Of a stretch of 64,000 nt of DNA, positions 12,288 through 24,254 are shown in pieces; positions within the stretch are counted from its first letter, which is position 1, and each line of letters starts with the position of its first letter. The stretch comes from Tetrahymena elliotti 4EA (lineage: Eukaryota > Ciliophora > Oligohymenophorea > Hymenostomatida > Tetrahymenidae), in contig JH720359.1 in NCBI GenBank assembly GCA_000231825.2, positions 149,676-213,675 on the forward strand, read 5' to 3'. The translations under genes were made by a program, and so were the position numbers. Below the pieces are notes generated by a model. The model had not been told where the DNA came from and ran no database searches. It saw nothing but the letters and a program-made list of their open reading frames with translations.

Positions 12288-12799
12288 ATCTCTCCATTCT
12301 CAATACATACGCCCAGTCCTTAGATTCAACAGCAATCATTATTATTTATTAAGATGTGAGTACTAATAAGTTATCGAAGAGTTCTGAAGGGGATGCGATA
12401 TAAGGTATCGATTCATATTAAGGTTCGAATTATTACCAACAAAGAACCATTAAATTAAAGGAGAGAACCAACTTTCCTTTAATTTTATTTCTTTATAGCT
12501 CAAGATATTAAAAGGAAGAACCACTTAAAACCTTTAATGAGCTAATGGCGGAATAGAAAGAAAAGAACCGATTAAAGAACTTTCTATTCAGGCCTGCCTT
12601 GGATAAAATATTTTCTTTAAAAAACTAATCAGACTCCCACTCATAACTTATTTTCCACAGCATCTTTGGCATGAACATTTCGGCATTTAGGCTATACTTT
12701 TAATTAATAATTTATTAAAAATCTTTTGAAAAATAAAATTAATACAAAAATTTAGTTTACTAAAAACAGTTAGGATTTCAAAAATTGAATTAAATTTCC
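12035..12799 (+). other. Doubtful open frame, hydrophobic then polar
   Basis: On the + strand one frame is open for roughly 250 codons, ending in TGA near 12797. It lacks a proper ATG near its beginning. Its centre is hydrophobic and Cys-containing (LLFFSPCIACLYLAQ, then LSLFVLFHLSIL), like one or two membrane spans, followed by a polar Gln/Ser/Lys region that coincides with the hairpin block at 12452-12589. It overlaps the opposed basic frame, so at most one is coding. No family recognised. Base composition is richer in GC than the flanking spacers. Confidence 0.2.
12452..12589. repeat. Cluster of three hairpins with AGAACC in each loop
   Basis: Three inverted repeats follow one another. 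Stem one is AAATTAAAGGA at 12452-12462 with its near-complement TCCTTTAATTT at 12475-12485. Stem two is ATTAAAAGG at 12507-12515 with CCTTTAAT at 12531-12538, one base bulged. Stem three is GAATAGAAAG at 12551-12560 with the exact complement CTTTCTATTC at 12580-12589. Each loop carries AGAACC (12464, 12517, 12564), and a further AGAACC lies at 12443. Function unknown. Confidence 0.6.
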
Positions 12800-13482
12800 T
12801 TCTGAAATTCTAAATTTTCATTCATTTATCATAATATTCATTTTTTCATAAACCAAATTTTTATTCATAAAAGCATTAGTATCAAAAACCCCAAAGGCCA
12901 AAGGTACTTTCATATTTTATCATTCAAATATGTTGAAATATTTTTAAAAAATAAAAATCATTAGTTTCTTTGTTTTTACTTTTAATTAATTAAAAATGTT
13001 AAAAAATAATATTTTAATTTATGTTTAAATATTATTAATTTATTAGTTCATGTAAAACAATCTCTCATTTTTTTGTATTAACTTTTAATACATAAAATGT
13101 TTAAATAATATTTTTATTTTTTCATTTTTTATCAAACAAAATTTATTAAATTTTAAAGATGGATGATAGTGTTTACCCTTTTTATTATCTAAAAGAAGTT
13201 TATTTGTTTAATTTGAGATAGATGATTAAACAAATTTTCCTCTAAATTCAAATAATATATATTTGGTGAATTAAAATATTCAAAGATTTTTAATAATAAA
13301 TTTAAATTGGTAAATACTTTAATGTTTAGGAAAAAAAATAATTTATTTATTAATTAATTGAAACGAGATTAATATTAGTTTGAGAAGGTTTGTATTAACA
13401 ATTTTAAAATTTATTATCTAATTACTACGAAGTATGTATAAGATTAAGTTATTACAATTAATTTTATTTTATAATTATTTTA
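12800..13482. other. intergenic, no gene seen
   Basis: Very AT-rich spacer downstream of the minus-strand Ubc9 gene. No coding frame recognised. Confidence 0.5.
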
Positions 13483-14482
13483 TCAGTCTTTCTTTTTCAT
13501 GGTGTCAGCAAATTCTCTAACTTTTTTATAGTATTTTTCTTTATCACTCCTATTTTAATTGATAATATTTTCTTTAGATTATTAATTAATTTATAAAATT
13601 TACCTATAAAGAGCGCAGGGTTCGTATTAAGCAGGACTATCAATATTAGGCTCGTCTTTTAATAATTTTTATATACCCATCAAAATCTATTTGATAGTAA
13701 TAGCAGATTTCCAATCTTCTTCTTCATTCAATATAGAAAGACACACAGTTCCTAATTTGAGATAAAACAATTTTATTTAACAATTTTAAAGCCATTTTTC
13801 TCAGATAAAAATAAAATGAAATCAAATATGCATTATACCTGAAGGATAGACATTAGGGTGAGGTAAAACAGGCTTAAATTGACCTAGTATTTTAAAATCA
13901 GTAATTTATTAGAAATTGCAATTTTTGATCATGTAAAATTTTGATGATTACATTTAGGAGGCTTAATAGGATAAGATTAAGAGAAATCCATATATAAAGT
14001 ATACACACCACCTTCCCAAGGACTCTAATGTAAATAAAAATATGATATTATTTAGATATTAAATAATTTAGTGTTTTAGATCATAAATGCCGCAAAAATT
14101 AATATTTTTGATTTAGAAATTAATGTCTAACAATATTTATTTTTTTAGTCAAAATCTACACAAAAATTTGAATTTAATGATTTATTACTCCTTCTGGTCC
14201 AGGGATTTCACAATACCACTTGAGCATATTGATTGTTCCATCATCTTTGTTCATTGGCTTTGCTACAAATCTCTATTATTATTAAATAGATGAAATATAA
14301 GGAAATCCGTTCAATCGAATAGTACGCAAGCTGCTATTCCTCATTCATTTTTCAATCGATGAATGAATAAAGAATCAATCACTAATAATTATTACGTGAG
14401 GATGATCTTGACGCCATTGCTTTCTTTCCTATTTTAGTCTGGTGATGACTAATTCATTAACTTCTTTATTTTGTTGCTACAT
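13483..14482 (-). CDS. UBC9: SUMO-conjugating enzyme Ubc9 (E2)
   Basis: E2 enzyme that takes SUMO from the E1 onto its active Cys and passes it to substrate lysines, mainly in the nucleus. Read from ATG at 14482 (MQQQNKEVNELVIT) to TGA at 13483-13485, with five introns that all have GT...TAG borders and consistent phase. Family hallmarks are RLKQERKQWRQDHPH in the N-terminal helix, then PMNKDDGTINMLKWYCEIPG, SPWEGGVYTLYMDF, HPNVYPSGTVCLSIL with the catalytic Cys, and EEEDWKSAITIKQILMGIQK. The basic N-terminus and the DWKSAITIKQIL stretch distinguish Ubc9 from ubiquitin E2s. Five TAA/TAG codons are read as Gln. Confident identification. Confidence 0.95.
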
Positions 14483-15710
14483 CTATGAAACTCTTAAACT
14501 GTTTAATTTACTTTTATGAATAGCTTTTCTTGCTAGTTTTCTTTCTAATTAAATTCTTTGTTTTGTAAAATTTACTACTCATCAATTCTCTCTTTATTTT
14601 CGCTGAATTGAAGCATTATAATTTATTAACAATTGACTAAATAGAAACATTTAATTTAATTCAAATACCCATATAATCCATATATTTAATATATGATTTT
14701 CATTTTTATTCAATAAAAACAACAATTTATTATATTTAATTTAAATATATTGAGTAGATTTATGTGTAGCAGCTATATATTAATTATATTTATTTCTAAT
14801 TCATAATCCCTTTTTTTTCATTATCTCATTTCATCTTCTTTTAATATTTACATTTAATGCAATTTTTATTAAAAATTAAATATATATTTTTATTAAAAAA
14901 TAATTTGTTTAAACTCTCAATATTTTTGTAAATAAGGTCACTAAAAATGGCACTTATTAATGTACAAAAAAAATAGAAGAAGTTAAAAATAATTAAAAAA
15001 ATAATCAAATTACTTTTTTTAAAAAATAAAGTTAAAAAATTTTAATGGCTTTGTTATGTTTTACAAAATATTTTCATTAAGAATTAAATTTAATATTTTT
15101 TATTCAAAAATAAATAGAAAAGTAACTTCAATAATATTGTTCATAAAACATCTAAAAATGGTGCTTATTAATGTATTAAGATCTATTAGAAGTTAAAAAA
15201 AACTTATAAAAATATTCAAATTACTTACTAAAAAAATAGAATTTTCATATTTATTAATTATTTGTAAAAGTTAAATTGAAAAATTTTTATTCAAAAATAA
15301 ATAGAAGATAATATCAATATTATTGTCAAAAAGTCTCTCTAACAATAATGTAAAGTAGTTAAAAAATCCTTAAAAAAAAAAATAAAATTACTTTTTGATT
15401 GATTTAATTAAAAAAATATTAAATGTCTATAACATTGCAATAAAGTCTCTAATAAAGGAATGAAGAAATAGTAACGAATTCTAAGAAAAAAAAGAATAAT
15501 TGAAGGAAAATCAAATAAATTTATTGTAAAAGAATAGATTTTATTTGTAAGAAAAGAGTAAATATTCTACTAAGAAATATCAATTTAATTTGGTTTAATT
15601 TAAGAAAATACATAGTTTATATGAAATTAATTATTTTAAATAATTAAAATATGGCAATTACAAGACTTATTTTATTTTTACAATGTGTTTATTTAACATT
15701 AATTTAAAAA
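14483..15710. other. intergenic, mostly occupied by degenerate tandem repeat
   Basis: Spacer between the start of Ubc9 and the end of the pseudouridine synthase gene, both on the minus strand. No gene seen; its middle third is the repeat array listed separately. Confidence 0.5.
14941..15470 (+). repeat. Degenerate direct-repeat array
   Basis: The block starting CTAAAAATGGCACTTATTAA at 14941 recurs at 15152 as CTAAAAATGGTGCTTATTAA. Diverged and shortened copies begin near 15335 and 15445 (GTCTCT-TAA variants). The copy junctions share TTTTTATTCAAAAATAAATA followed by GAA. Periods are about 211, 182 and 110 nt. The array is non-coding and looks like old duplication decaying by deletion. Confidence 0.65.
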
Positions 15711-17393
15711 TCAGTAAGAAAAGTTTTGATCAGCCCAGTAAGGCTTTTCATCTTCAAAAATGTATGATTAGAAAACATATTTTATTGAATGTAAACAAAT
15801 TTCCATAGGTTAAGATTTATAATCCCACTCATAATCTTATAACAAATGACCTTCTAGTTTATAGAGGCCATTTTATTAAGATAAAAGATATGATGCATCT
15901 TCATCTACATCTGTTAAATCCTTTTTGTTAATTTCAATTTTTTACTCCTCAACTTAATCTTCTGAATTATTCTTATTATTATTTTCTTTTGGTTAACTTT
16001 CAACTTAGTTCTAAATAATTACTTTTTCTTTACTTGTTAATGCATCTCCTTCATTGTTTTTAATCTTTTTTTATATTGTTTCTACACAGTCTTCTTGATT
16101 TTACTCAACTAAATCTTTTGAGAGAGATTAAGCATTTTATGGTTTTTCAGAATCAGATTGAGCATATATTTCAGGGAATCTCACCTTTATTATGCCATTA
16201 CCTAAAAATTTTCCACCATACTAAGTGTCATTTATAATAGGAAAGCCAAGACTGCTTAAGTGAACTCTAATCTAGTGGGTTCTGCCAGTTATTGGCTAAC
16301 ATTCAATGAGAGAAGAATCACTCTTTTCATCATACCATATTTTCTTGAAAATGGTTTTTGATTATTTAGCTCCTTTAGATTTTATTTCTTCTTCATCTGT
16401 AGTATCCAATACAGCATATGTACCTACTTTCTTGTAGATGCAATAAATAGGTTTATCATATTCTAAATAATCAGGGTTAAAATTTCCATGGACTCTAGCT
16501 AAATATGTTTTCTTTATTAGTTCAGTTTCTGATTCATGAAATTTTTTAGTTAAATCTCTATCTTTAGCCATAATTAAAACTCCAGAAGTCAATTTATCTA
16601 GTCTATGTAATACTATTTATATTAATAAAGGAATTTTATAACGAATATTACAAAAGTATTTTTTATACCATATAACTCTATATTGTAACCCATTTCAAAT
16701 TTTAGTAATCCGACAAGTGAATTAAAGTGAAACCCACCTGAGGCATGAACACTAATATATGGAGGTTTGCTAAGCACTAATAACTTATCATCTTCAAAAA
16801 TAACTTTTGGCAATAGATTTATAATTGGTGGTTCTACTCTATTTGTAAAATGTTCAAATAGATCATTGTGCCTTTAAAATAATATTAAAAATATAAACCC
16901 CTTACTAAATAACTAACTTTTAAAATAATTTTTAAAAATAGGACATCTTATTTCCCATTTAGCTAATAGAGAATTACAATTATTTTAAAACTTTAAAGAT
17001 TTTACTTAAATTTGTAGTCAATACTTTGCTTTTATTTATTAACTAGAATTTTCCCTTTTTCAATTGCGTTTTACTTGTTTTTCAATATAAAAATATTTTA
17101 AATTATCTAGAAAAAATAAAAAGCAATTCTAATGAGCATTTGCCTTATTTCTGAATTAGTATTTTTAAGATTTATGAAACATTTTTATGGTATGTTTGTA
17201 AATAATCTTTTTAATATTTTACATAATATTCTTTAGTGTATGCATGAAATTCCTTATCAAGAACTTCCAAAATAGGATTTCCAACCCATCTTCCTTTTGA
17301 GTGAGTTCTGAAACAATGCTCATATGCCTTAACAAATCTAAAAGGTCCATGAAAGAAATAGGTTGGCTTAACAGAGTTATTGAAAACCTCCAT
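15711..17393 (-). CDS. RNA pseudouridine synthase, RluA/Pus9 type
   Basis: Isomerises uridine to pseudouridine in RNA; the eukaryotic Pus9/Rib2 relatives act on tRNA position 32. Order of motifs from ATG 17393: an N-terminal PTYFFHGPFRFVKAYEHCFR and KGRWVGNPILEVLDKEF with EYYVKY, as in Pus9 relatives; then NRVEPPIINLLP, VLSKPPYISVHASGGFHFNS, the catalytic HRLDKLTSGVLIMAK (Asp of HRLD), and the RluA signature GRTHQIRVHLSSLGFPI. HRLD is split from the preceding exon by a 50-nt intron at about 16620. The C-terminal 150 residues are an acidic, Gln-rich extension ending DEKPYWADQNFSY. The piece between EYYVKY and NRVEPP (16900-17210) contains at least one intron I could not place; GKILVNKQKQSIDYKFK there looks like part of an S4-like segment. 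Confidence 0.85.
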
Positions 17394-18052
17394 TTTTGAA
17401 TAAATGGGTTTGATAAAATAGATAAATTAGTGGAATGTAATTAAATAGATTAGTATCTTTACTTTGATTAATATAAATGATTAAAATTGTTTTGGTAGCA
17501 AATCCAGCCTTAAAATTATATTTATATTTCTGGTAGACCCTTTTAAAAAGCCAATTTTACATCATTCATCCATAAAGTTATTTTTTAAAATGTTAAAAGT
17601 TAGTTAGATAAAATTATTTACTTTGTTATCCAAAAAGAATTTCACTCGAATTTGAAAAAATAAAACTGGTCTACATTTATTATGTATGGGTTAAGTTACT
17701 TAATTTTGTTTTTGATTTTAATATTCATCATCATCTGTATTTCGGAAATAAATGTGGTTACAATAATATTATCAAATTAATTTTTTTGTGTTTGTATGAT
17801 AATAAGAAGTTATGAAATTAGAAAAAATATTTAATTACTAATAATAGATGAAATGAGTGAGTGAGTAAAGCAATCATTAAAAAAATAGTTAGTTAATTAA
17901 TTAAAATATAAATAATAAGATATTCGAATTTCCAAAAAAAACAATCATCGCAAAAAAGTTTTAATTTCTTGCTATAGAAAAGAAATAAATAAATAAAGAA
18001 TAAGTTATATTTAAGCTACAATTGAAAATAAGATAGGAGCAGAATTATATAA
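17394..18052. other. divergent intergenic region
   Basis: Probable shared 5' region of the minus-strand pseudouridine synthase and the plus-strand calpain gene. AT-rich, with (AAAT/GAGT)-type short repeats near 17850-18000. No gene seen. Confidence 0.5.
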
Positions 18053-21000
18053 ATGGCAGGTTCAACCATTTAAAGTAATGTATTAGAAAGATATGGTCTA
18101 GAGCTTGGTATTTTTTTTATATGCTCTCTAGCAGTCTCCATATTGATAATGAAAAGAATCAAGGGTGATATAAATGGATTAGATGTTTATTTTGCTACAA
18201 AAGATTGGCAATTTATAAAGCATTCTCCTCGTGTGGAGTAATTTGCAAAGGTATTTAAGTCCGTTGTAGTATTTATGATTTTATGGCCTCTAATCTCCTT
18301 GATAGCTTGGACTTGTAGTGTTCTTAATTTAGCCTACAACATTCCAAATCATACATCTGAAGATTATCTTCCTGGTATTGCTATTCTATTAATTGGTTTA
18401 GCAATAATGTGTTATATTATACCTATTCTGCAACTTAAATGGAGTAACTTTGTTATTAACTACACTAGTATTCTTCTCTTAATTCTTGGAACATTATTTT
18501 TCTGGGCCTTTTAAATATGTGCTCTTGTTATGGTTGACGGAAATAAATCGTAAATTATCATAATTAAATTATTACTTTTACTTTATTTAACAGATTAAAA
18601 GAATTCTGATTTTTTATTTTTCAAGATAAATTCAGTTAAATGATATTTTAAGAATTTTAAAATGTAATTTCAATCATTTTTTATTAAAAAAAAAAGATTT
18701 CTAGGTTTATCAGCTGTATTTTTAATGATTAATGCCATTTTTATGATGTTCATGGTTTTTATGCATTACTCAAAATCATCAATGACTGTTAATGATGTTA
18801 TGGCAAAATATATTCCAAATGAAGAAAGTCTGAGTAAGCCTAATAACTAGACTGTTGAGGCATATTACAATTAGGAATTAAATGATCCCAAGTATCACCC
18901 AACAACAAAAGAAATTCTACAAATTTTTACAGTTTGTAAAAATAGTAAAGAATTTGAACATACTATCCTTAGTGGTGGGTTACAAACTATGTATCAAAAA
19001 TTGGTAAATTACTATTATTTAATTCACTTTATTTCATTTATTAATTAAAAAAAAACATTTTAAAATAATTTCATTTTTTAAAAAGACAACAAAGAGTAAA
19101 CTGATTGCATTAGTAGTGATTTATCTATGTTCTATTGGTGTTCTTATAGCATACAGCGTGATAGTATACTTAAATGCACCTGAAAAAAAACTAGGATCAG
19201 TTACAAGCATTGCAGTAGTAACAACTGATTTTATTATTTTTTATTTGATGAATATAAGGCTAGTAAAAGGTCCAATCTAAACATCTATACTTCTTGTTGG
19301 ATTTAGAGTTTGTCTCTTTGCATTTGGAGGTGATTATTGGTTCTTAGGATATTGTCTTCTTTATTTTATCTTAGCTGTTTATCTGGGGTATCACTTAGCG
19401 TAAATTTATTCTAGTTATTAAATTTTAAATGACTTAAAAAATAAACTTATTAAATTAGAAATAAGTATTATCCATTAAGAATTACTTATGAAGAGGTTAA
19501 GAAATAATAGAATAATATTAAATCTAAACTTTAGCTAATCTTCTAGTCTATTGAAATATTATATTTATTTGCTACTCTTGTGTTAGCAGCTGTTATGATT
19601 TATCTTGGACGTGCTGACCCAAAGGATGTACCAATTTAGGGATTTACTGTCTATGGAAAGTACTATCCTTTTTGGGTTTATGGTTTAGCAGTCATTTTGT
19701 TCGCCCTCACTATTTTCTGTTTCATGTGCACTCTTAGAATAAGCAGGAGAGAAGCAGATGGAATTAAAGGCAAATTCAATGAAACTTTTATAGGAAAAAG
19801 AATAAGTGAATACTATTTCTTTATGTTCTTGACTTATGCACTTATTGTAACTTTTGGAGCCCTTTGGTATAGCATAATCAAAGAATTCTTAATTTTATTC
19901 TCTTGTATATTTTTACCTTTAATTTATGAATGCTTCATGATATTGTACTTTAACTTGCATCTAAATGATTATTACGTAATTGCTGACATCACTGTAAAGA
20001 ATATTTCAAATATTTACAAAACTAATATGATTTCAAAAAATTTAAAAAAAGAATTTCAATGACAAAATGAAGAAGATTAAGGAGTAAAAGTTTAGCAAAA
20101 TGAAATACACATACGCCAAAAATTAGGTTATTTAGCAACAGAAGTAAGCAAAGTAGTAAAGAGAGCCAATAAATAGTATGGGTAATAATAATAATAATAC
20201 TTCGATTATATAACAGAATTTAAATAAAACTACTTTACATGATTAATCTAATTAAATATTTATGAATGCAGACTTCAATCAATAAGTTGATATGACTGTT
20301 AGAGAAATAGAGTAAAAATTGAATTAAGGTGATACAGAATCATAAAAAGGAAGAGCAAGATAGCTTTAATTAGATATAGAGTCCCAATATATCAGCAAAA
20401 AGGATGAAAATGCATTGATCATGTCAATCAACTAAGAATCTAATTTTGCTTACACCTATACTCCAATCCCAGATTGGAGAAAGGAAAATCTTGGGTTTGT
20501 TCAAGCATTCACTGGAAAAAGGTTACTTCCTACAGACTACAAGATCATCTTTTCATGTAATCTTTGATTTCATTTTTTTAAATATTTCTATAAAATATTT
20601 TTATGTTTTACAATAATTTTTTTTGTTTAGTTATTGCTATGCTTTTATTTATGATTACATACTCTGCTTGTGTAGGTGGTACTTCTAATAATCTTCCTTT
20701 GATTGGTATAACCATTTCAGCTAATATTTTAGCATTGATATTCTTACTTATTCCTATTAAGTAATACTTTGAATTCTTAACAAAACCAACAATATCTTAA
20801 ATTATTACACTCATTATTGGCATCTGCATTAATTTTGGTTGGGGTTTCTACCAATTCTACAAATTGTATAAAGATGATGGAGGTTCTGATTAAAATAAGA
20901 ATTATCACTCGGCTTATTATTTGCTCTACTTTGCTTTTGTTTTACCATGGTGTATAACATTTTACTGCTTCGTAAGGAGATGGAAAGATCTAAAATGGAG

Positions 21001-24000
21001 TTTACAAAATACTAAAAGTGTATTTGTATTTGGTGTACTCAGCATATTATTCGCCTTCGGTATGGGTGGTTATATTATTTACTTTGCTGGAATTGGTCCA
21101 GGTATTGGAGTTATGGGATTTTGGTTTTTCTTCTATTATGCTATCTTTTTATTTTATATCTATAAAATAAATAACAACTCCCTTCCAAGAAAATGGATTT
21201 TATCTGCAGTTATTATCTGCATTTGTGTATGCCTATCTGCTTTTATTGCTTCACTCTGTTTAGAAAGCTTTAATGATTATTTAGGATTCTCAATCAGTTT
21301 CTTAGTAATCAATCTTTTAGTGTTTTTGTATTCTTTTATTATGATATAGAGAGATATGATAAATAAAAGAGAATAACCTATTTTTGCATCTCCTTGGATA
21401 TTCCCTATTTTCAAATATGATTCTAAAATTGGAATTATTAAAACAAATAATGAAGGATTCACTATTTTCATGTTTTCTACTCTTTTATTCTTAATATGGA
21501 CTCTTACCCTAGCTATTTGGCTCAAGCCTGTATTTATTTTAAAAATTAAACTCCTTTTTTCTTAAATTTTTTTTTAAAAGGTATTTGTAGGTATAGCTTG
21601 CAGTTGTTTGATAGAAATATTCTTATTTTTACTCAGCATTTATATCTCTACCTGGTGTTAGGTAGATCTTGGAGTGGCTAGTGAGCATTTTAATCCAGAT
21701 GTAATAAAAGTTTCTTGGTTAAAAGCAAAAAAAGCTTATCTTGAAAGTAAAGGTATCTAAGATTTAGAAAATTCTCTAAATTATGAATTCTATTGCAAAG
21801 ATAAAGAAAAGAAAAAAGCTGAAATCAATGAGTTTATTCAATAGAGTTAAAAAAAAGATTCAGGTTTTTATCAGGATTTGGCTTCTCTTTATGAAGATTA
21901 TTTTGAATCATCAAAACAAAGTAAAAATGCTTTAACTGATGAAATCAAGGTCATGGTTCATTTCTAGCTTATGCTTATCCTAGCCTCTTATGATATCAGA
22001 GTAAATTAAAAACATTTATATTTATTTTTATTCATAATTTATTTTGTTATAAAAATTAAAGAAAAAAAATATGAAAGAGTTCTTGATTTTTATAAATGAA
22101 TGTTAAAGAGACCTAGTTATGGCAGGAATTAATTTTACTTAGGATGCAATCTAATAAGATATAGAGATTTGTTATTCAGAAATTATGTTTTAATTAGAAT
22201 AAATGCCACCAGAATAATAAGAAATAGTTACTAATACTCAAAAAAAGTATAATTAAATGAAGTTTTAACAAAAGTTAGATGATGAAGAAAGAGCCAGAAA
22301 AGAAGAAGAATTAAAGAAAAAAAGAGAAGATGAACTCTTAAAAAAGCTTTAGCAATAATAGTTACTTCAACAATAACAAATGCAACAACAACAACAACAA
22401 CAACAACAATAATAGTAATAGTAGTAGCAATAAAATCAGCCTGGCCCTGCTGTATTAGGAGGTAACAACAATAATAATGGCCTTAAAGGTGTTTAAATAA
22501 TAAACAATAATAATTAACCTATTGTGCCAACTTAAACAAACCAAGGAGGAAATAACAATATACCTGCAAATGCATAAGTAGTTCCTAACAATAATAGTCC
22601 TACTCCTCCTCCTCCTCCTCCCCAAGCTAACAACTAAGGAGCAAGTCTTAATGGCATTATAATTGTAATTAATATTTTATTTCTTAGATTTTATATTTTT
22701 TAAAAATAAATGATTTTTTAGGATTTCAAAACTCCACTGAAAGACATGGCAGATACACCTATGAAATACATGAGAATCTTAGAAGAATTTAAAAAGTCAG
22801 GAAAACTTTATAAAGATGAGGTTTATGTAGCTTCTAATGATATTTTAAATGATGAAATGTCTATTGAAGTTGCAGAATGGAAAAGACCTCCAAAAACTGC
22901 AACATTATTTAAGGACTCTATATCTCCTATGGATATCCGTCAAGGTTATATTGGTGATTGCTATCTGATGAGTGCAATTAGTGTAATGGGAGTAAATAGG
23001 ACTGAAAGTTTACTTATGTATGATTGTCCTGAATTTGATAAAGCAGCAATGGATAAATGTGGTGCTTATATTGTCAAATTTTGGGTTAATTAAAGTTGGA
23101 TATATATAATTGTAGACAATATTTTAGCTTACACCTCAGATGATAAGCCTCTTCTTGGATAGGCTGAAGATTCTAATGAACTTTGGCCTTGTATTATAGA
23201 GAAAGCTTATTCAAAGTTATATGGAGGTTATAGTTAAATAGAAGGTGGTAAAGTAAGTTATGCTTTACAAGAACTGACAGGAGGTTTACCAGAAGAAATC
23301 ACTCTTGATAAATATTAAGACAATGTAGATGTCTTATGGAATACCCTTTTAGATTTCAAGAAATTCGTAAATCATTTCTTTTTAATTTATTACATAAAAC
23401 TTAAGAAAAATATATTTTAAATAGGGATATATTTTGGGCGCAGGTAGTCCTGCTCATGAAAGAGGAGACAAAGCTGTTAGTCCTCAAGGTATAGTTTTTG
23501 GTCATGCTTATGCATTGCTAGACGTTTAAGATGCTGATGGTAATAGACTTATTTGTTTAAGAAATCCTCATGGTAATCACGGCACAGAATGGTCTGGAGA
23601 TTGGTCTGATAAAAGCCCTAAATGGAATGCTCGTTTAAAAAAATTAGTAGGAGAATCAACATTCGAAGATGATGGAAAATTCTGGATGAGTGTGAATGAT
23701 TTTGTTTATGAATATAGAGCCATATATGTTTGTAGAATATTTGACCCATAAATATGGAAAGACTTTGGAGTTATAAGAGTAAACTTTTATTTGAAAAAAA
23801 TTTTATATTTTAATCTCAATTCATCTATTAGGGAGCTTGGAAAGGAGAAAAAGCAGCTGGATTACCCACGAAAAAAAATCCTAATGCCAAAATAAGTAAA
23901 AATCCTAACTATGGTATTTGTGTAACTAGAAAATGTGAAGCTTTTATTTCTCTTACAATTGACGAAACAGAGGATAGACTCACTGGTAAATACCCTATTT

Positions 24001-24254
24001 ATTTCATTGTTTAGAAAAATGGAGGAAAAAGAGTTACTAAAACTTCTTCAGATTTACTTGTTGGTGGTTTAAAGTAATTGACTTAACTTAAAAATGCTAC
24101 TTCTTAAGTGACCTTAGAAGCTCCTTCTTATCCATATACATTTTCGTTAATGTGCGCAACTATGTATGAAGGAGATGAGTCAGGATTTAGTTTATAGATA
24201 TTCTGTTCTGATAAATAGGCTACTATGATTGATGATAGTAAATTTTTGAACTGA
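18053..24254 (+). CDS. Multi-span transmembrane calpain (DEK1/TML-calpain type)
   Basis: Calpain cysteine protease fused behind a long membrane domain, the architecture of plant DEK1 and protist TML-calpains. ATG 18053 starts MAGSTIQSNVLERYG. Many hydrophobic spans follow up to about 21690 (for example VVVFMILWPLISLIAW, YLPGIAILLIGLAIM). A cytosolic linker comes next with a charged coiled coil, a poly-Gln tract and a proline run. The protease core begins near 22746: IRQGYIGDCYLMSAISVMG holds the catalytic Cys, IVFGHAYALLDVQD the His, and CLRNPHGNHGTEW the Asn. A C2-like domain III follows (from about 23830) to TGA 24252. At least nine short introns. The usual GDCW and RNPW tryptophans are Tyr and His here; the triad itself is intact. 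Probably sited at the plasma or an internal membrane. Confidence 0.9.
22381..22438 (+). repeat. CAA/TAA/TAG poly-glutamine tract
   Basis: Trinucleotide run of CAA changing into TAA and TAG, all glutamine in this code, encoding about 19 consecutive Gln in the linker of the calpain gene. The change of codon along the run argues against a recent pure CAA expansion. A short Pro run (CCTCCTCCTCC) lies at about 22607-22621. Confidence 0.85.

Noticed and set aside
12421..12436. GGTTCGAAT resembling a tRNA B-box
   Set aside because: No T-stem, acceptor stem or anticodon arm can be formed around it; not a tRNA gene.
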